A DNA stretch of 64,000 bases from Silvanigrella paludirubra (GTDB lineage Bacteria; Bdellovibrionota_B; Oligoflexia; Silvanigrellales; Silvanigrellaceae), in assembly GCF_009208775.1 (NCBI RefSeq), contig NZ_WFLM01000002.1, forward strand, positions 310,001 through 374,000, given 5' to 3'. Both the position numbers and the translations under genes were made by a program. Numbering within the stretch: the stretch's first letter is position 1; the number at the start of each line of letters is the position of its first letter. Below are positions 18,795 through 26,621 of this stretch, one piece after another. Below the pieces are notes generated by a model. That model was not told the DNA's origin and made no database searches. It saw only the letters and a list, made by a program, of their open reading frames with translations.

Positions 18795-20828
18795 ATGAAT
18801 TTTAAAAATTACTCTTTTAAAGAAAAAATAAATCAAATCCTTCTTGAATTTGATAAAATAACAAATCAAAGCGATTCAGAAAATATTAAAAATAATATTA
18901 AAAGCATGCTTATTGATGTAAAAAATAATGAAGAATATCATTCAAAATATAATGAATCTTTTAATTCAACTGAATTATGGAAAAGAATTTTTGATAATAT
19001 TCCATCCATGATTGGCTATTGGGACTATAATCAGATAAACATAATTTGTAATCAATCCTATTCTAACTACTTTGGCAAATCGCCCTCAAACATTATAGGC
19101 CATCACATGGAAGAAGTTTTGGGTAAAGATCTTTACTTGAAAAATCTTCCTTTTATTCAAAAAGTTTTAGAAGGTTCTGCTCAATCATTTGAAAGAGAAA
19201 TTATAACTCCAAACGGGCAATCTAAATATACTGTGGCTAATTATATTCCTGATTTTAATAATAATAAAATTGAAGGTTTCTACGTAATTGTTACAGATAT
19301 AACTGATATCAAAATCCTCGAAAACCAAAATAACAAAATTCAAACATCTTATCGAATTATCTTTGAAAATGCACCTATAGGCATGACTCAGTTAAATTCA
19401 AATTATGAATTTATTTCTGCTAATCCTAAATTTTGTAATTTACTTGAATACTCTGAAGACGAGCTCAAGAAAAAAAATATTTTTGAAGTTACACATCCCG
19501 ATGACAAAGAAAAAACAAAAGATGCTGCAAATAAATTTATTGATAAAATGAGTACTAATAATTTTATAGAAAAAAGATATCTCACTAAAACTGGTAAAAT
19601 TATATGGGTAAAAATTTATACGGAAACTTTTTTTGATAATAACCTAAAAGATTATATTTTTATTTCAACAGTTGAAGATGTAACTAATATTAAAGAATCT
19701 CAAATAGAAATGGAAAAAATCCAAAAAGCTTTATTTGAAAGTCAAAGTCTATTAAAATTAACGCTAGATTATTTGCCTGGTGCCGTTAGTTCAAAGAATA
19801 AAGAAGGAAAATATAATTTCATAAATAAAAAATTTAAATTTGATTTCAATATTCCTCAAGGAGATATTACTCAAAAGTCTGATTTTGATATTTTTCCAAA
19901 AGAAGTAGCAGAGGGCTTTCGAAACAATGACTTAACAATATTAAATACAAGATCTCTTTTAAACTTTAAAAGACAAATACCAAATTATAAAGGAAACATT
20001 TGCGTTTACGATATATATATGTTTCCTGTTATAAATACAGATTATCAAATTGTTTCTATTACAACTATTTTATATGATATTACTGAAAAAATAGAACTTG
20101 AAAAAAGCTTGCTTTTGGAAAAAGAAAAAGTGAATCACAATTCAAGACTAGCTTCATTAGGAGAAATGGCTGCAGGAATTGTTCATGAAATAAATAATCC
20201 CTTAACAATTATTGATGGGAATATTAAAATGTTGGAGATATTAAAAGATAATCCAATTAAATTTAGTGAAAAATTAAAATCTATGGAAAAAGCATCAGAA
20301 CGAATAATTAAAATTATCAGAGGGCTTCGTAAGTTTTCAAGATCAAACTACCAAAATGAATATCGCCTCGAATTATTTTCTGAAATTTTAAATGAAGTTT
20401 TAATCATGATCGAAGAAAAAGCAAAACAATCTTTTGTTCAATTAAAATTAGATATAGCTCCAAATATCTTTATTTTTTGCAATTTGATTGAAATCGAACA
20501 AGTCATTGTAAATCTTTTAAATAATGCAATAGACGCCATTCAAAATTTAGAAGAAAAGTGGGTCAAAATAAATCTATTTAAAAATAAGGGACAAGCCATT
20601 TTACAAATTATTGATTCAGGCAATGGCATTTCAAAAGAAAGTGAAGAGAAAATTTTTCAACCTTTTTTTACTACAAAAGCAATTGGTGAAGGAACAGGCC
20701 TCGGATTAGCAATTGTCAAGGGGATACTGGAACAACACAAAGCTTCTATTCATTTAAATCATAATTTTAAAAATACCTGTTTTGAAATTTTTTTTCCATT
20801 AAATAATGAGGATGCGCATGGCAATTAA
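18795..20828 (+). CDS. Soluble PAS-domain sensor histidine kinase
   Basis: 677 residues from the ATG at 18795, chosen because AGGAG lies at 18783-18787. No membrane segment. Three PAS domains are visible: about 60-170 (IPSMIGYWDYNQ), 185-300 (NAPIGMTQLNSNYEFISAN) and 320-440 (LDYLPGAVSSKNKEGKY). The kinase core has the phosphorylatable His in LGEMAAGIVHEINNPLTII, N-box VNLLNNAIDAI, G1 IDSGNGIS, F/G2 GEGTGLGLAIVKGIL. All boxes look intact. The 3' end overlaps the next receiver gene by 11 bases, so the pair is a coupled two-component system; the signal is unknown and probably intracellular. Confidence 0.92.
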   Translation: MNFKNYSFKEKINQILLEFDKITNQSDSENIKNNIKSMLIDVKNNEEYHSKYNESFNSTELWKRIFDNIPSMIGYWDYNQINIICNQSYSNYFGKSPSNIIGHHMEEVLGKDLYLKNLPFIQKVLEGSAQSFEREIITPNGQSKYTVANYIPDFNNNKIEGFYVIVTDITDIKILENQNNKIQTSYRIIFENAPIGMTQLNSNYEFISANPKFCNLLEYSEDELKKKNIFEVTHPDDKEKTKDAANKFIDKMSTNNFIEKRYLTKTGKIIWVKIYTETFFDNNLKDYIFISTVEDVTNIKESQIEMEKIQKALFESQSLLKLTLDYLPGAVSSKNKEGKYNFINKKFKFDFNIPQGDITQKSDFDIFPKEVAEGFRNNDLTILNTRSLLNFKRQIPNYKGNICVYDIYMFPVINTDYQIVSITTILYDITEKIELEKSLLLEKEKVNHNSRLASLGEMAAGIVHEINNPLTIIDGNIKMLEILKDNPIKFSEKLKSMEKASERIIKIIRGLRKFSRSNYQNEYRLELFSEILNEVLIMIEEKAKQSFVQLKLDIAPNIFIFCNLIEIEQVIVNLLNNAIDAIQNLEEKWVKINLFKNKGQAILQIIDSGNGISKESEEKIFQPFFTTKAIGEGTGLGLAIVKGILEQHKASIHLNHNFKNTCFEIFFPLNNEDAHGN

Positions 20829-21162
20829 AATATATTTTCTTGATGATGAAACAGATATTCTTGATATTTTTAAAGAAACATTTTCGAGTAAAGACTTTAT
20901 TATTTCTACTTTTAATAACCCAAATGATTTAATTGAAACAAGTAAAGTAAATAAACCCGATCTTTTTTTCTTAGATAATAAACTTCCCCATTTCACTGCT
21001 GATATCATTTCAAAAGAACTAGACCCAAATATTCCAAAAGCAATCATAACAGCAGATGTAAATTTTAAGTTTGAAATGAACTATATCGCTATTTTTGGAA
21101 AGCCATATATAAATGAAGAAATATTAAACTTTATGAAAAAATTTAATACCAGTGTTGAATAA
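20818..21162 (+). CDS. Single-domain receiver protein, partner of the PAS kinase
   Basis: 114 residues from ATG 20818, which is preceded by a GAGG at 20808-20812; two further in-frame ATGs lie 6 and 12 bases upstream, and the GAGG falls between or on them, which favours 20818. Receiver features: FLDDETDIL acidic pair, Asp in LFFLDNKLPHF and Lys in IFGKPYINEE. It is divergent compared with CheY and lacks an output domain. Overlap with the upstream kinase (stop 20826-20828) argues for coupled translation and a dedicated phosphotransfer pair. Confidence 0.85.
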   Translation: MAIKIYFLDDETDILDIFKETFSSKDFIISTFNNPNDLIETSKVNKPDLFFLDNKLPHFTADIISKELDPNIPKAIITADVNFKFEMNYIAIFGKPYINEEILNFMKKFNTSVE

Positions 21163-21163
21163 A

Positions 21164-22858
21164 TTAAATATCTGTTACGCAGCCTAAACTTGCAGAAGAA
21201 ACATTTTTTATATACTTAAATAAAGTACCTTTTGTAGCTTTATAATTAGGCATTTTCCAATTTGTTTTTCTATTATTTAGTTCTTCATCCGAAACTTCGA
21301 GATGAATTTGATTTTTTTCAACATCAATTGAAATAAAGTCATTGTCATAAACCAACGCAATAGGACCACCTTCTTGTGCTTCTGGTGAAATATGTCCAAT
21401 AATAAATCCGTGAGAGCCGCCAGAAAATCTTCCATCTGTAATTAAAGCAACATCATTTCCAAAACCTGCTCCCATTAGTGCTGAAGTTGGACTTAACATT
21501 TCTGGCATTCCAGGACCACCTTTAGGTCCTTCATATCTAATAACAACAACGTCACCTTTAAAAATTTTATGATTCTCTAAAGCCTTTAGCATTTCTTCTT
21601 CAGAGTTAAATGTTCTAGCGGGTCCTCGAAAAAATAGCCCCTCTTTTCCTGTTACTTTTGCTACTGATCCTTCTGGTGCTAAGTTCCCCTTTAAAATTTG
21701 TAAATGCCCTGTTTTTTTAATAGGAGAAGATAAAGGATGAATAATTTTTTGTTCAGGATGAAGTGAGGGTACTTTTTTTAAATTTTCTGCTACAGTTTCA
21801 CCTGTAACAGTTATACAATCACCATGTAATAAACCATTTTCTAATAACATTTTCATTACCGCAGGAATGCCTCCATATTCTTGGAGATCAGCCATTGTGT
21901 ATTTCCCACTAGGTTTAAAATCGGCAAGTAATGGTACCTTATTGCTGATCATTTGAAAGTCATCAAGGCTTAAAGGAACATCAACCGATCTTGCAACAGC
22001 AATTAAATGTAACACAGCATTCGTGGATCCACCCAAAACTGTAATTAACACCATGGCATTTTCAAATGCTTTTCTGGTCATAATATCTTTTGGCTTTATA
22101 TCTTTTTCAAGTAAATTACGCATAGCGAATCCACTTTGAAAACATTCTTGTAACTTTAATTGATCTTTAGCGGGCGTAGAAGAACTATAAGGCAAACTCA
22201 TTCCTAAAGCTTCAATGGCACTTGCCATTGTATTTGCAGTATACATTCCGCCACATGCGCCTGCTCCTGGACAGGCTTTTTTTAATATTGATTTTCTTTC
22301 TTGATCATTTATTTTTCCAGCAAGAAATTCGCCGTAACATTGAAAGGCAGAAACAATATCAATTTTTTTATTTTCAATGACTCCTGGATTAATTGTTCCT
22401 CCATAAACAATCAATCCAGGACGATTTAATCTCCCTAAAGCAATTAAACATCCGGGCATATTTTTATCACATCCTGGAATAGCAATACACCCATCATACC
22501 ATTGAGCGGAAACAACAGTTTCAATGGAATCCGCAATAAGGTCTCTTGATTGCAAAGAAAAACTCATTCCATCTGTTCCCATAGATATCCCATCACTGAC
22601 CCCTATGGTATTAAAACGCATGCCTACTAAACCCGACTCAGTCACTCCTTCTTTCACTTTTTCAGATAAATCTAATAAATGCATGTTACATGTGTTACCT
22701 TCATACCACATGCTTACAATCCCAATTTGCGGTTTACTTAAATCATTTTCTGTTAAACCGGTTCCGTAAAGCATTGCTTGAGATGCACCTTGAGAAGCTG
22801 GTTCTGTGATTCGGGAGCTATATTTATTTAGTTTCATGCTCATTTCTTTTTCCATCAT
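21164..22858 (-). CDS. ilvD: Dihydroxy-acid dehydratase IlvD
   Basis: Third common step of Ile/Val synthesis: dehydrates dihydroxyisovalerate and dihydroxymethylvalerate with an iron-sulfur cluster. 564 residues, normal length. Cluster cysteines appear in [18 protein letters not shown] and [13 protein letters not shown]. Also present: [20 protein letters not shown] and [20 protein letters not shown] near the C-terminus. The extreme N-terminus has several Met (positions 1, 2, 6, 8); no good ribosome site precedes the first, and a GGAAA-like site lies before the sixth, so the protein may start five residues later. Last gene of the attenuated ilvBNCD operon, 21 bases after ilvC. Confidence 0.95.
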   Translation of the reverse strand: MMEKEMSMKLNKYSSRITEPASQGASQAMLYGTGLTENDLSKPQIGIVSMWYEGNTCNMHLLDLSEKVKEGVTESGLVGMRFNTIGVSDGISMGTDGMSFSLQSRDLIADSIETVVSAQWYDGCIAIPGCDKNMPGCLIALGRLNRPGLIVYGGTINPGVIENKKIDIVSAFQCYGEFLAGKINDQERKSILKKACPGAGACGGMYTANTMASAIEALGMSLPYSSSTPAKDQLKLQECFQSGFAMRNLLEKDIKPKDIMTRKAFENAMVLITVLGGSTNAVLHLIAVARSVDVPLSLDDFQMISNKVPLLADFKPSGKYTMADLQEYGGIPAVMKMLLENGLLHGDCITVTGETVAENLKKVPSLHPEQKIIHPLSSPIKKTGHLQILKGNLAPEGSVAKVTGKEGLFFRGPARTFNSEEEMLKALENHKIFKGDVVVIRYEGPKGGPGMPEMLSPTSALMGAGFGNDVALITDGRFSGGSHGFIIGHISPEAQEGGPIALVYDNDFISIDVEKNQIHLEVSDEELNNRKTNWKMPNYKATKGTLFKYIKNVSSASLGCVTDI

Positions 22859-22879
22859 AAAATATTTTTTATTTAAAAT

Positions 22880-23917
22880 TTAAGGACGAAGTTTTCGAAC
22901 TGTTTGTCCAACTTGCCAAATTTCTTCATTATGTAATTTTTGAAGTTCAGCTTCTAATTTTTCTCTATAATCTTCTCTGCTATTCGATGAAATGACAATT
23001 CTTGCCTCTTCACCAGTGGAAACACTTTTATATAAAGAATGAAAAACGGGCAGAGTTGCTTTTTTAAATTTTGGCATCCAATCTAAAGCACCTCGTTGTG
23101 CTGTCGTTGAACAATTTTTAAACATCCAGTCCATTCCGTTTTCAGAAATTAAAGGAACTAAACTTTGAGTAAGTTCTTCGACTGTTTCGTTAAATGCTTC
23201 ACTTGGAGAATGTCCATTTTCTCTTAGAACCTCGTATTGAGCAGAAATAATTCCTGCAAGCGCACCCATTAATACGCCGCGTTCACCAAATAAATCACTG
23301 TAAACTTCATGTTTAAAATTTGTTTGAAATAAGTAACCTGAACCAACACCAATTCCAAAAGCAAGAGTTTTTTCTTCTGCTTTTTTTGTATAGTCCTGTT
23401 CAATTGCGTAGCTGGAATTAATTCCTTTTCCTTGTTCAAATAATTTTCGTACACTTCTTCCTGAACCTTTTGGTGCAACTAAAACAACATCAACATGAGG
23501 TGGAGGTACAACACCCGTTTTATCTGAATAAGTAACAGAAAAACCATGAGAAAAACAAAGGGTTTTTCCTGGTGTGAGAAACTCTCTAACCGTTGGCCAC
23601 ATTTGCATTTGTGCCGCATCAGATAAAAGGTAACAAATAAAAGTTCCTTTTTGACAAGCTTCTTCTATTGAAAAAAGATTTTTATTTGGTTCCCATCCAT
23701 CTTCAACAGCTTTATCCCATGAAGGTGAGTTTTTTCTTTGTCCAACAATAACATGAAATCCATTATCTTTTAAATTTAGCGCTTGTGCTGGGCCTTGAAC
23801 GCCATACCCAATAACTGCTATCACTTCATCTTTTAATACTTCTTTTGCTTTTTGCAAAGGAAACTCTTCTCTTGTAACAACTGTTTCTTCAGTATACGCA
23901 AATTTTAATTTTGACAT
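22880..23917 (-). CDS. ilvC: Ketol-acid reductoisomerase IlvC
   Basis: Second common step of Ile/Val synthesis: Mg2+- and NADPH-dependent rearrangement and reduction of acetolactate. 345 residues. Rossmann motif GYGVQGPAQALNLKDNG; the Mg-binding helix has DLFGERGVLMGALAG; further down CSTTAQRGALDW. The stretches WDKAVEDGWEPNKNLF, LLSDAAQ and VLVAPKGSGRSVRKLF are phrased like the yeast Ilv5 type rather than the E. coli long form or the common short bacterial form. AAGGAAG precedes the ATG. It overlaps ilvN by 13 bases, so the genes are coupled. Confidence 0.95.
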   Translation of the reverse strand: MSKLKFAYTEETVVTREEFPLQKAKEVLKDEVIAVIGYGVQGPAQALNLKDNGFHVIVGQRKNSPSWDKAVEDGWEPNKNLFSIEEACQKGTFICYLLSDAAQMQMWPTVREFLTPGKTLCFSHGFSVTYSDKTGVVPPPHVDVVLVAPKGSGRSVRKLFEQGKGINSSYAIEQDYTKKAEEKTLAFGIGVGSGYLFQTNFKHEVYSDLFGERGVLMGALAGIISAQYEVLRENGHSPSEAFNETVEELTQSLVPLISENGMDWMFKNCSTTAQRGALDWMPKFKKATLPVFHSLYKSVSTGEEARIVISSNSREDYREKLEAELQKLHNEEIWQVGQTVRKLRP

Positions 23918-24198
23918 AAATAAACTTCCTTATTATGAGCTATATTTTGAAAATGATTTGGGTTTACAACTTGAATATCTAATAATTCAATAATTTTTTG
24001 CAATTGTTTTAATATTCGATTTACTTTAATTTCGTCTGAAAAAATCTCAATTTTAATATTTGAGTTTTGAGACTTATTATAGGTTTGAAAATTCATTTTT
24101 TGGATCATGACTCGATTTCTCGAAAAAACAATAGCAACTCTTTGAAAAATTTCTAATGTATTTTCTGTTATCAAAGATATTTCATATACAGACCTCAT
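23905..24198 (-). CDS. ilvN: Acetolactate synthase small (regulatory) subunit, short form
   Basis: 97 residues containing essentially one ACT domain (YEISLITENTLEIFQRVAIVFSRNRVMIQKM). This is the short type like IlvM/IlvN of enterobacteria rather than the ~160-residue two-domain IlvH. It lies 11 bases after ilvB and overlaps ilvC by 13 bases. It is expected to bind the large subunit and set feedback inhibition by valine. The residues that decide valine sensitivity cannot be judged by eye here. Confidence 0.88.
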   Translation of the reverse strand: MRSVYEISLITENTLEIFQRVAIVFSRNRVMIQKMNFQTYNKSQNSNIKIEIFSDEIKVNRILKQLQKIIELLDIQVVNPNHFQNIAHNKEVYLCQN

Positions 24199-24209
24199 AA
24201 AATTTCTCC

Positions 24210-25901
24210 CTAAGATAAACGAACATCACTGACACCAGCACCAGAAGGTATCATTGGAAATATATTTTCTTCTTTTTCAACACTTACTTCTAAAAAATAT
24301 GATTCTTTTGATAAAATCATTTCACGCATATATTCTTCTAATTGTTCTTTGTTGACAGCTTTTTTTGCTTTAATTCCATAACCTTTTACTATTTGAATAA
24401 AATCTGGATTTTGCATATGAGTAAAAGAAAGTCGATTTTCAAAAAATAATTCCTGCCACTGCCTTACCATTCCAAGAAAACTATTATTTAAAATTATTAT
24501 TTTAACAGGAATTTTTTCCTGCATTATAACTCCAAGCTCTTGGATATTCATTTGAAAGCCACCATCACCGATAATGGCAATAACTTCTCTATCTTTCGCA
24601 CCGAATTTAGCACCAATTGCAGCAGGCAAAGCAAATCCCATTGTTCCTAGGCCACCAGAAGTAATCATTGAATTCTTTGTTTTAAATTTATAATATCTTG
24701 CAGCCGACATTTGATGTTGCCCAACATCAGTAACAATTACAGCACTTCCATTAGTTAATTCTGAAAGACAATTTATCACTTGTGCCATTTTTAAATTCTG
24801 ATTATCGTTAGGAAAGAATTCATTTTTAATAATTGAATGATACTCTTTTTCGTAACATTTTCTGAATTCTTGCATCCACAAATTATGTTTATTATTTCGA
24901 ACCTCTGGTAAAAGTAACTTTAAAATATTTTTTGCATCTCCCACTAAAGGAACATCACAAAAAACATTTTTATTTATTTCTGTAGGGTCAATTTCAATGT
25001 GAATTATTTTCGCTTGTTTCGCATAAGTATTTAAGTTACCTGTAACTCTATCATCAAATCTCATTCCTATTGCAATAATTAGGTCTGCTTCATTTGTTAA
25101 TATATTTGCTCCATAGTTACCATGCATTCCAAGCATTCCAACATATAAAGAATGGTCACATGGAAATGCAGATAAACCTAATAAGGTGCATGCGACAGGA
25201 ATATCTGTTTTTTCAGCAAATTCGAGTAATTCTTTTTCAGCATTGGCAATACTTACTCCATGCCCAACTAACATATAAGGTTTTTTAGCTTGTTGGATTA
25301 ATTCAGCAGCTTTTTTTATGTCATTGGCATTAAAAAATGGATGCCATTTTTTATTTTTTTCAAAGAAAAAACTTTCTTTTACATATTCCATAAATTCAAA
25401 TTGAGCATCTTTTGTAATATCTAATAATACAGGACCAGGTCGTCCATTTTGAGCAATAAAAAAAGCTTTTGCGACAGCATAAGGAATTTCATTTGCTTTT
25501 GTAATTTGAAAATTCCATTTAGTAATTGATGTAGTTAATGAAATTATATTTGCTTCTTGAAATGCATCAGTACCTAATAAATTACTAGATACTTGTCCTG
25601 TTATGCATACAATAGGTACTGAATCTAACATTGCATCTGCAATGCCTGTTAATAAATTTGTAGCTCCTGGACCTGATGTTGCAAAACAAACGCCCGTTTT
25701 TCCTGTTACTCTAGCGTAACCCTCTGCTGCATGAATTGCTCCTTGTTCATGTCTTGTCAATATGTGTTTTAAAGAATCGGAATAGTCATAGAGAGCATCG
25801 TATATTGGCATGATCGCTCCACCAGGATATCCAAAAATAATTTCTACATTTTGACAAAGTAACGACTTCAATAGCACGGAAGCACCATTGTATTTTTTCA
25901 T
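24210..25901 (-). CDS. ilvB: Acetolactate synthase large (catalytic) subunit
   Basis: Thiamine-diphosphate and FAD enzyme that condenses pyruvate units to acetolactate or acetohydroxybutyrate. 563 residues from ATG 25901; an ATG five codons earlier (25916) has no ribosome site because it abuts the attenuator terminator, whereas an AAGAGA lies 9 bases before 25901. Catalytic Glu in RHEQGAIHAAEGYARVTG, GPGATNLLTGIADA, and the ThDP/Mg motif GDGGFQMNIQELG...NN are all present. First structural gene of ilvBNCD. Expression is predicted to depend on read-through of the terminator at 25923-25964. Confidence 0.95.
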   Translation of the reverse strand: MKKYNGASVLLKSLLCQNVEIIFGYPGGAIMPIYDALYDYSDSLKHILTRHEQGAIHAAEGYARVTGKTGVCFATSGPGATNLLTGIADAMLDSVPIVCITGQVSSNLLGTDAFQEANIISLTTSITKWNFQITKANEIPYAVAKAFFIAQNGRPGPVLLDITKDAQFEFMEYVKESFFFEKNKKWHPFFNANDIKKAAELIQQAKKPYMLVGHGVSIANAEKELLEFAEKTDIPVACTLLGLSAFPCDHSLYVGMLGMHGNYGANILTNEADLIIAIGMRFDDRVTGNLNTYAKQAKIIHIEIDPTEINKNVFCDVPLVGDAKNILKLLLPEVRNNKHNLWMQEFRKCYEKEYHSIIKNEFFPNDNQNLKMAQVINCLSELTNGSAVIVTDVGQHQMSAARYYKFKTKNSMITSGGLGTMGFALPAAIGAKFGAKDREVIAIIGDGGFQMNIQELGVIMQEKIPVKIIILNNSFLGMVRQWQELFFENRLSFTHMQNPDFIQIVKGYGIKAKKAVNKEQLEEYMREMILSKESYFLEVSVEKEENIFPMIPSGAGVSDVRLS

Positions 25902-25922
25902 TTTTAATCTCTTCATTTGGAA

Positions 25923-25964
25923 CTAAAAAACCCCCCGGGCTCGGATGCGCGGAGGGTTTTTTAG
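25923..25964 (-). terminator. Attenuator terminator of the ilvBNCD operon
   Basis: Inverted repeat with arms 25951-25964 and 25923-25936: 14 pairs (one G-U), each arm made of CT, six A and a C-rich block, or its complement, with a 14-base loop. Read leftwards it ends in GGGGGG then TTTTTT, a strong intrinsic terminator, 7 bases before the nearest ATG of ilvB. The upstream element GAGGGCGATTTTT (end of the leader peptide, about 25989-26001) can pair with the ascending arm (AAAAAA then CCCTC) with a 3-base bulge, giving an antiterminator. The base pairing is seen in the sequence; regulation is inferred from enterobacterial ilv attenuation. Confidence 0.85.
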
Positions 25965-25986
25965 CTGTTATTATTTAGTAATAACC

Positions 25987-26115
25987 TTAAAAATCGCCCT
26001 CGGGTTTAATAATGACTAGAACAATAATAATGAGGACGTTGATGATAGAGGAAATATTTAGTTTTTTAGCAGAGATGGCATTTGAATTTTTTAGAAGAAA
26101 AGCGATATTTTTCAT
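25987..26115 (-). CDS. ilvL: ilv operon leader peptide (attenuation), 42 residues
   Basis: Short reading frame between the ilv promoter and the terminator. ATG 26115 is preceded by AGAGGA with a 3-4 base gap. The peptide begins MKNIAFLLKNSNAISAKK and near its end has the run SIINVLIIIVLVIIK: 11 of 13 consecutive residues are Ile, Val or Leu, the three products of the pathway. This is the pattern of the enterobacterial ilvL leader. Ribosome stalling there when charged Ile/Val/Leu tRNA is scarce would leave the following GAGGGCGATTTTT segment free to pair with the terminator's ascending arm. Too short for ordinary gene finders. Identification rests on composition and position, and both are strong. 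Confidence 0.88.
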   Translation of the reverse strand: MKNIAFLLKNSNAISAKKLNISSIINVLIIIVLVIIKPEGDF

Positions 26116-26147
26116 AAATCCTCTTTGGTTTAATCACCTAAGTGAAA

Positions 26148-26176
26148 AACATAACAATCTAATTATTGACTGTCAA
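26148..26176 (-). promoter_or_regulatory. Promoter of the ilv leader and operon
   Basis: On the minus strand a perfect TTGACA (26176-26171), a 17-base spacer and TATGTT (26153-26148). Transcription would start near 26141, about 26 bases before the leader ATG. The consensus -35 and ideal spacing suggest strong constitutive initiation, with control left to attenuation. Confidence 0.75.
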
Positions 26177-26228
26177 GCCAATTAAAAAAAATTTAAAAAA
26201 TAACACGATTTTTTTTATTGAGATAACC

Positions 26229-26531
26229 TCATTTCATAAATACTTTAAGAGATTCTACTAATTCTTGAGCCATTTTTATTTCTTTATCTGTTAATGTTTC
26301 TTTATCTTCTTCCATGTGATTAATGATATGACTCTCCATGACCTCAGCCATTAACCCTCCCAACGCTCCTCTTATAGAGGAGATAATATGAAGAATTTTT
26401 TTACAGTCTTGATCATTCTCTAAAGACTTTTCTACACCTTCCAATTGTCCCTTAATTTTTTTAACCCTAGAAATAAGCTTGTCTTTATTTGTAATAATAT
26501 GTTTTAATTTGTTTTTTTTAGTGCTTGACAT
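26229..26531 (-). CDS. CsoR/RcnR/FrmR-family transcriptional repressor
   Basis: 100 residues, all-helical DUF156-type repressor. Core wording RVKKIKGQLEGVEKSLE, a conserved Cys in NDQDCKKIL, and SSIRGALGGLMAEVMESHI match the family, closest in style to the FrmR/RcnR branch. The conserved Cys and the His of ESHI/NHM would be metal or aldehyde ligands; the N-terminal His of RcnR is not seen at position 3. It is divergent from a Zn/Cd-type P1B ATPase and the shared control region has a C6/G6 tract, so it most likely represses both genes and is released by metal. Which metal cannot be told. Confidence 0.9.
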   Translation of the reverse strand: MSSTKKNKLKHIITNKDKLISRVKKIKGQLEGVEKSLENDQDCKKILHIISSIRGALGGLMAEVMESHIINHMEEDKETLTDKEIKMAQELVESLKVFMK

Positions 26532-26583
26532 AGTATACCCCCCTACCCTATAATAAGATAATAAAGTTGATATCGTTTGTCAA
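26525..26583. promoter_or_regulatory. Overlapping divergent promoters with a G6/C6 operator-like tract
   Basis: Rightward promoter: TTGACA 26525-26530, 18-base spacer, TATAAT 26549-26554 (for the ATPase). Leftward promoter: TTGACA 26583-26578, 17-base spacer, TATCTT 26560-26555 (for the repressor). The two -10 boxes abut. The CCCCCC at 26538-26543, flanked by TATA/TAG bases, resembles the G-tract operators of CsoR/RcnR-family repressors and lies inside the rightward spacer. On the other strand its GGGGGG sits about 7 bases before the repressor ATG, so it doubles as that gene's ribosome site. The rightward -35 even contains the repressor's start codon. Confidence 0.7.
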
Positions 26584-26621
26584 AACTTTTGCAACTTTTT
26601 TGCAGTTCAAATGAGGCTAAC

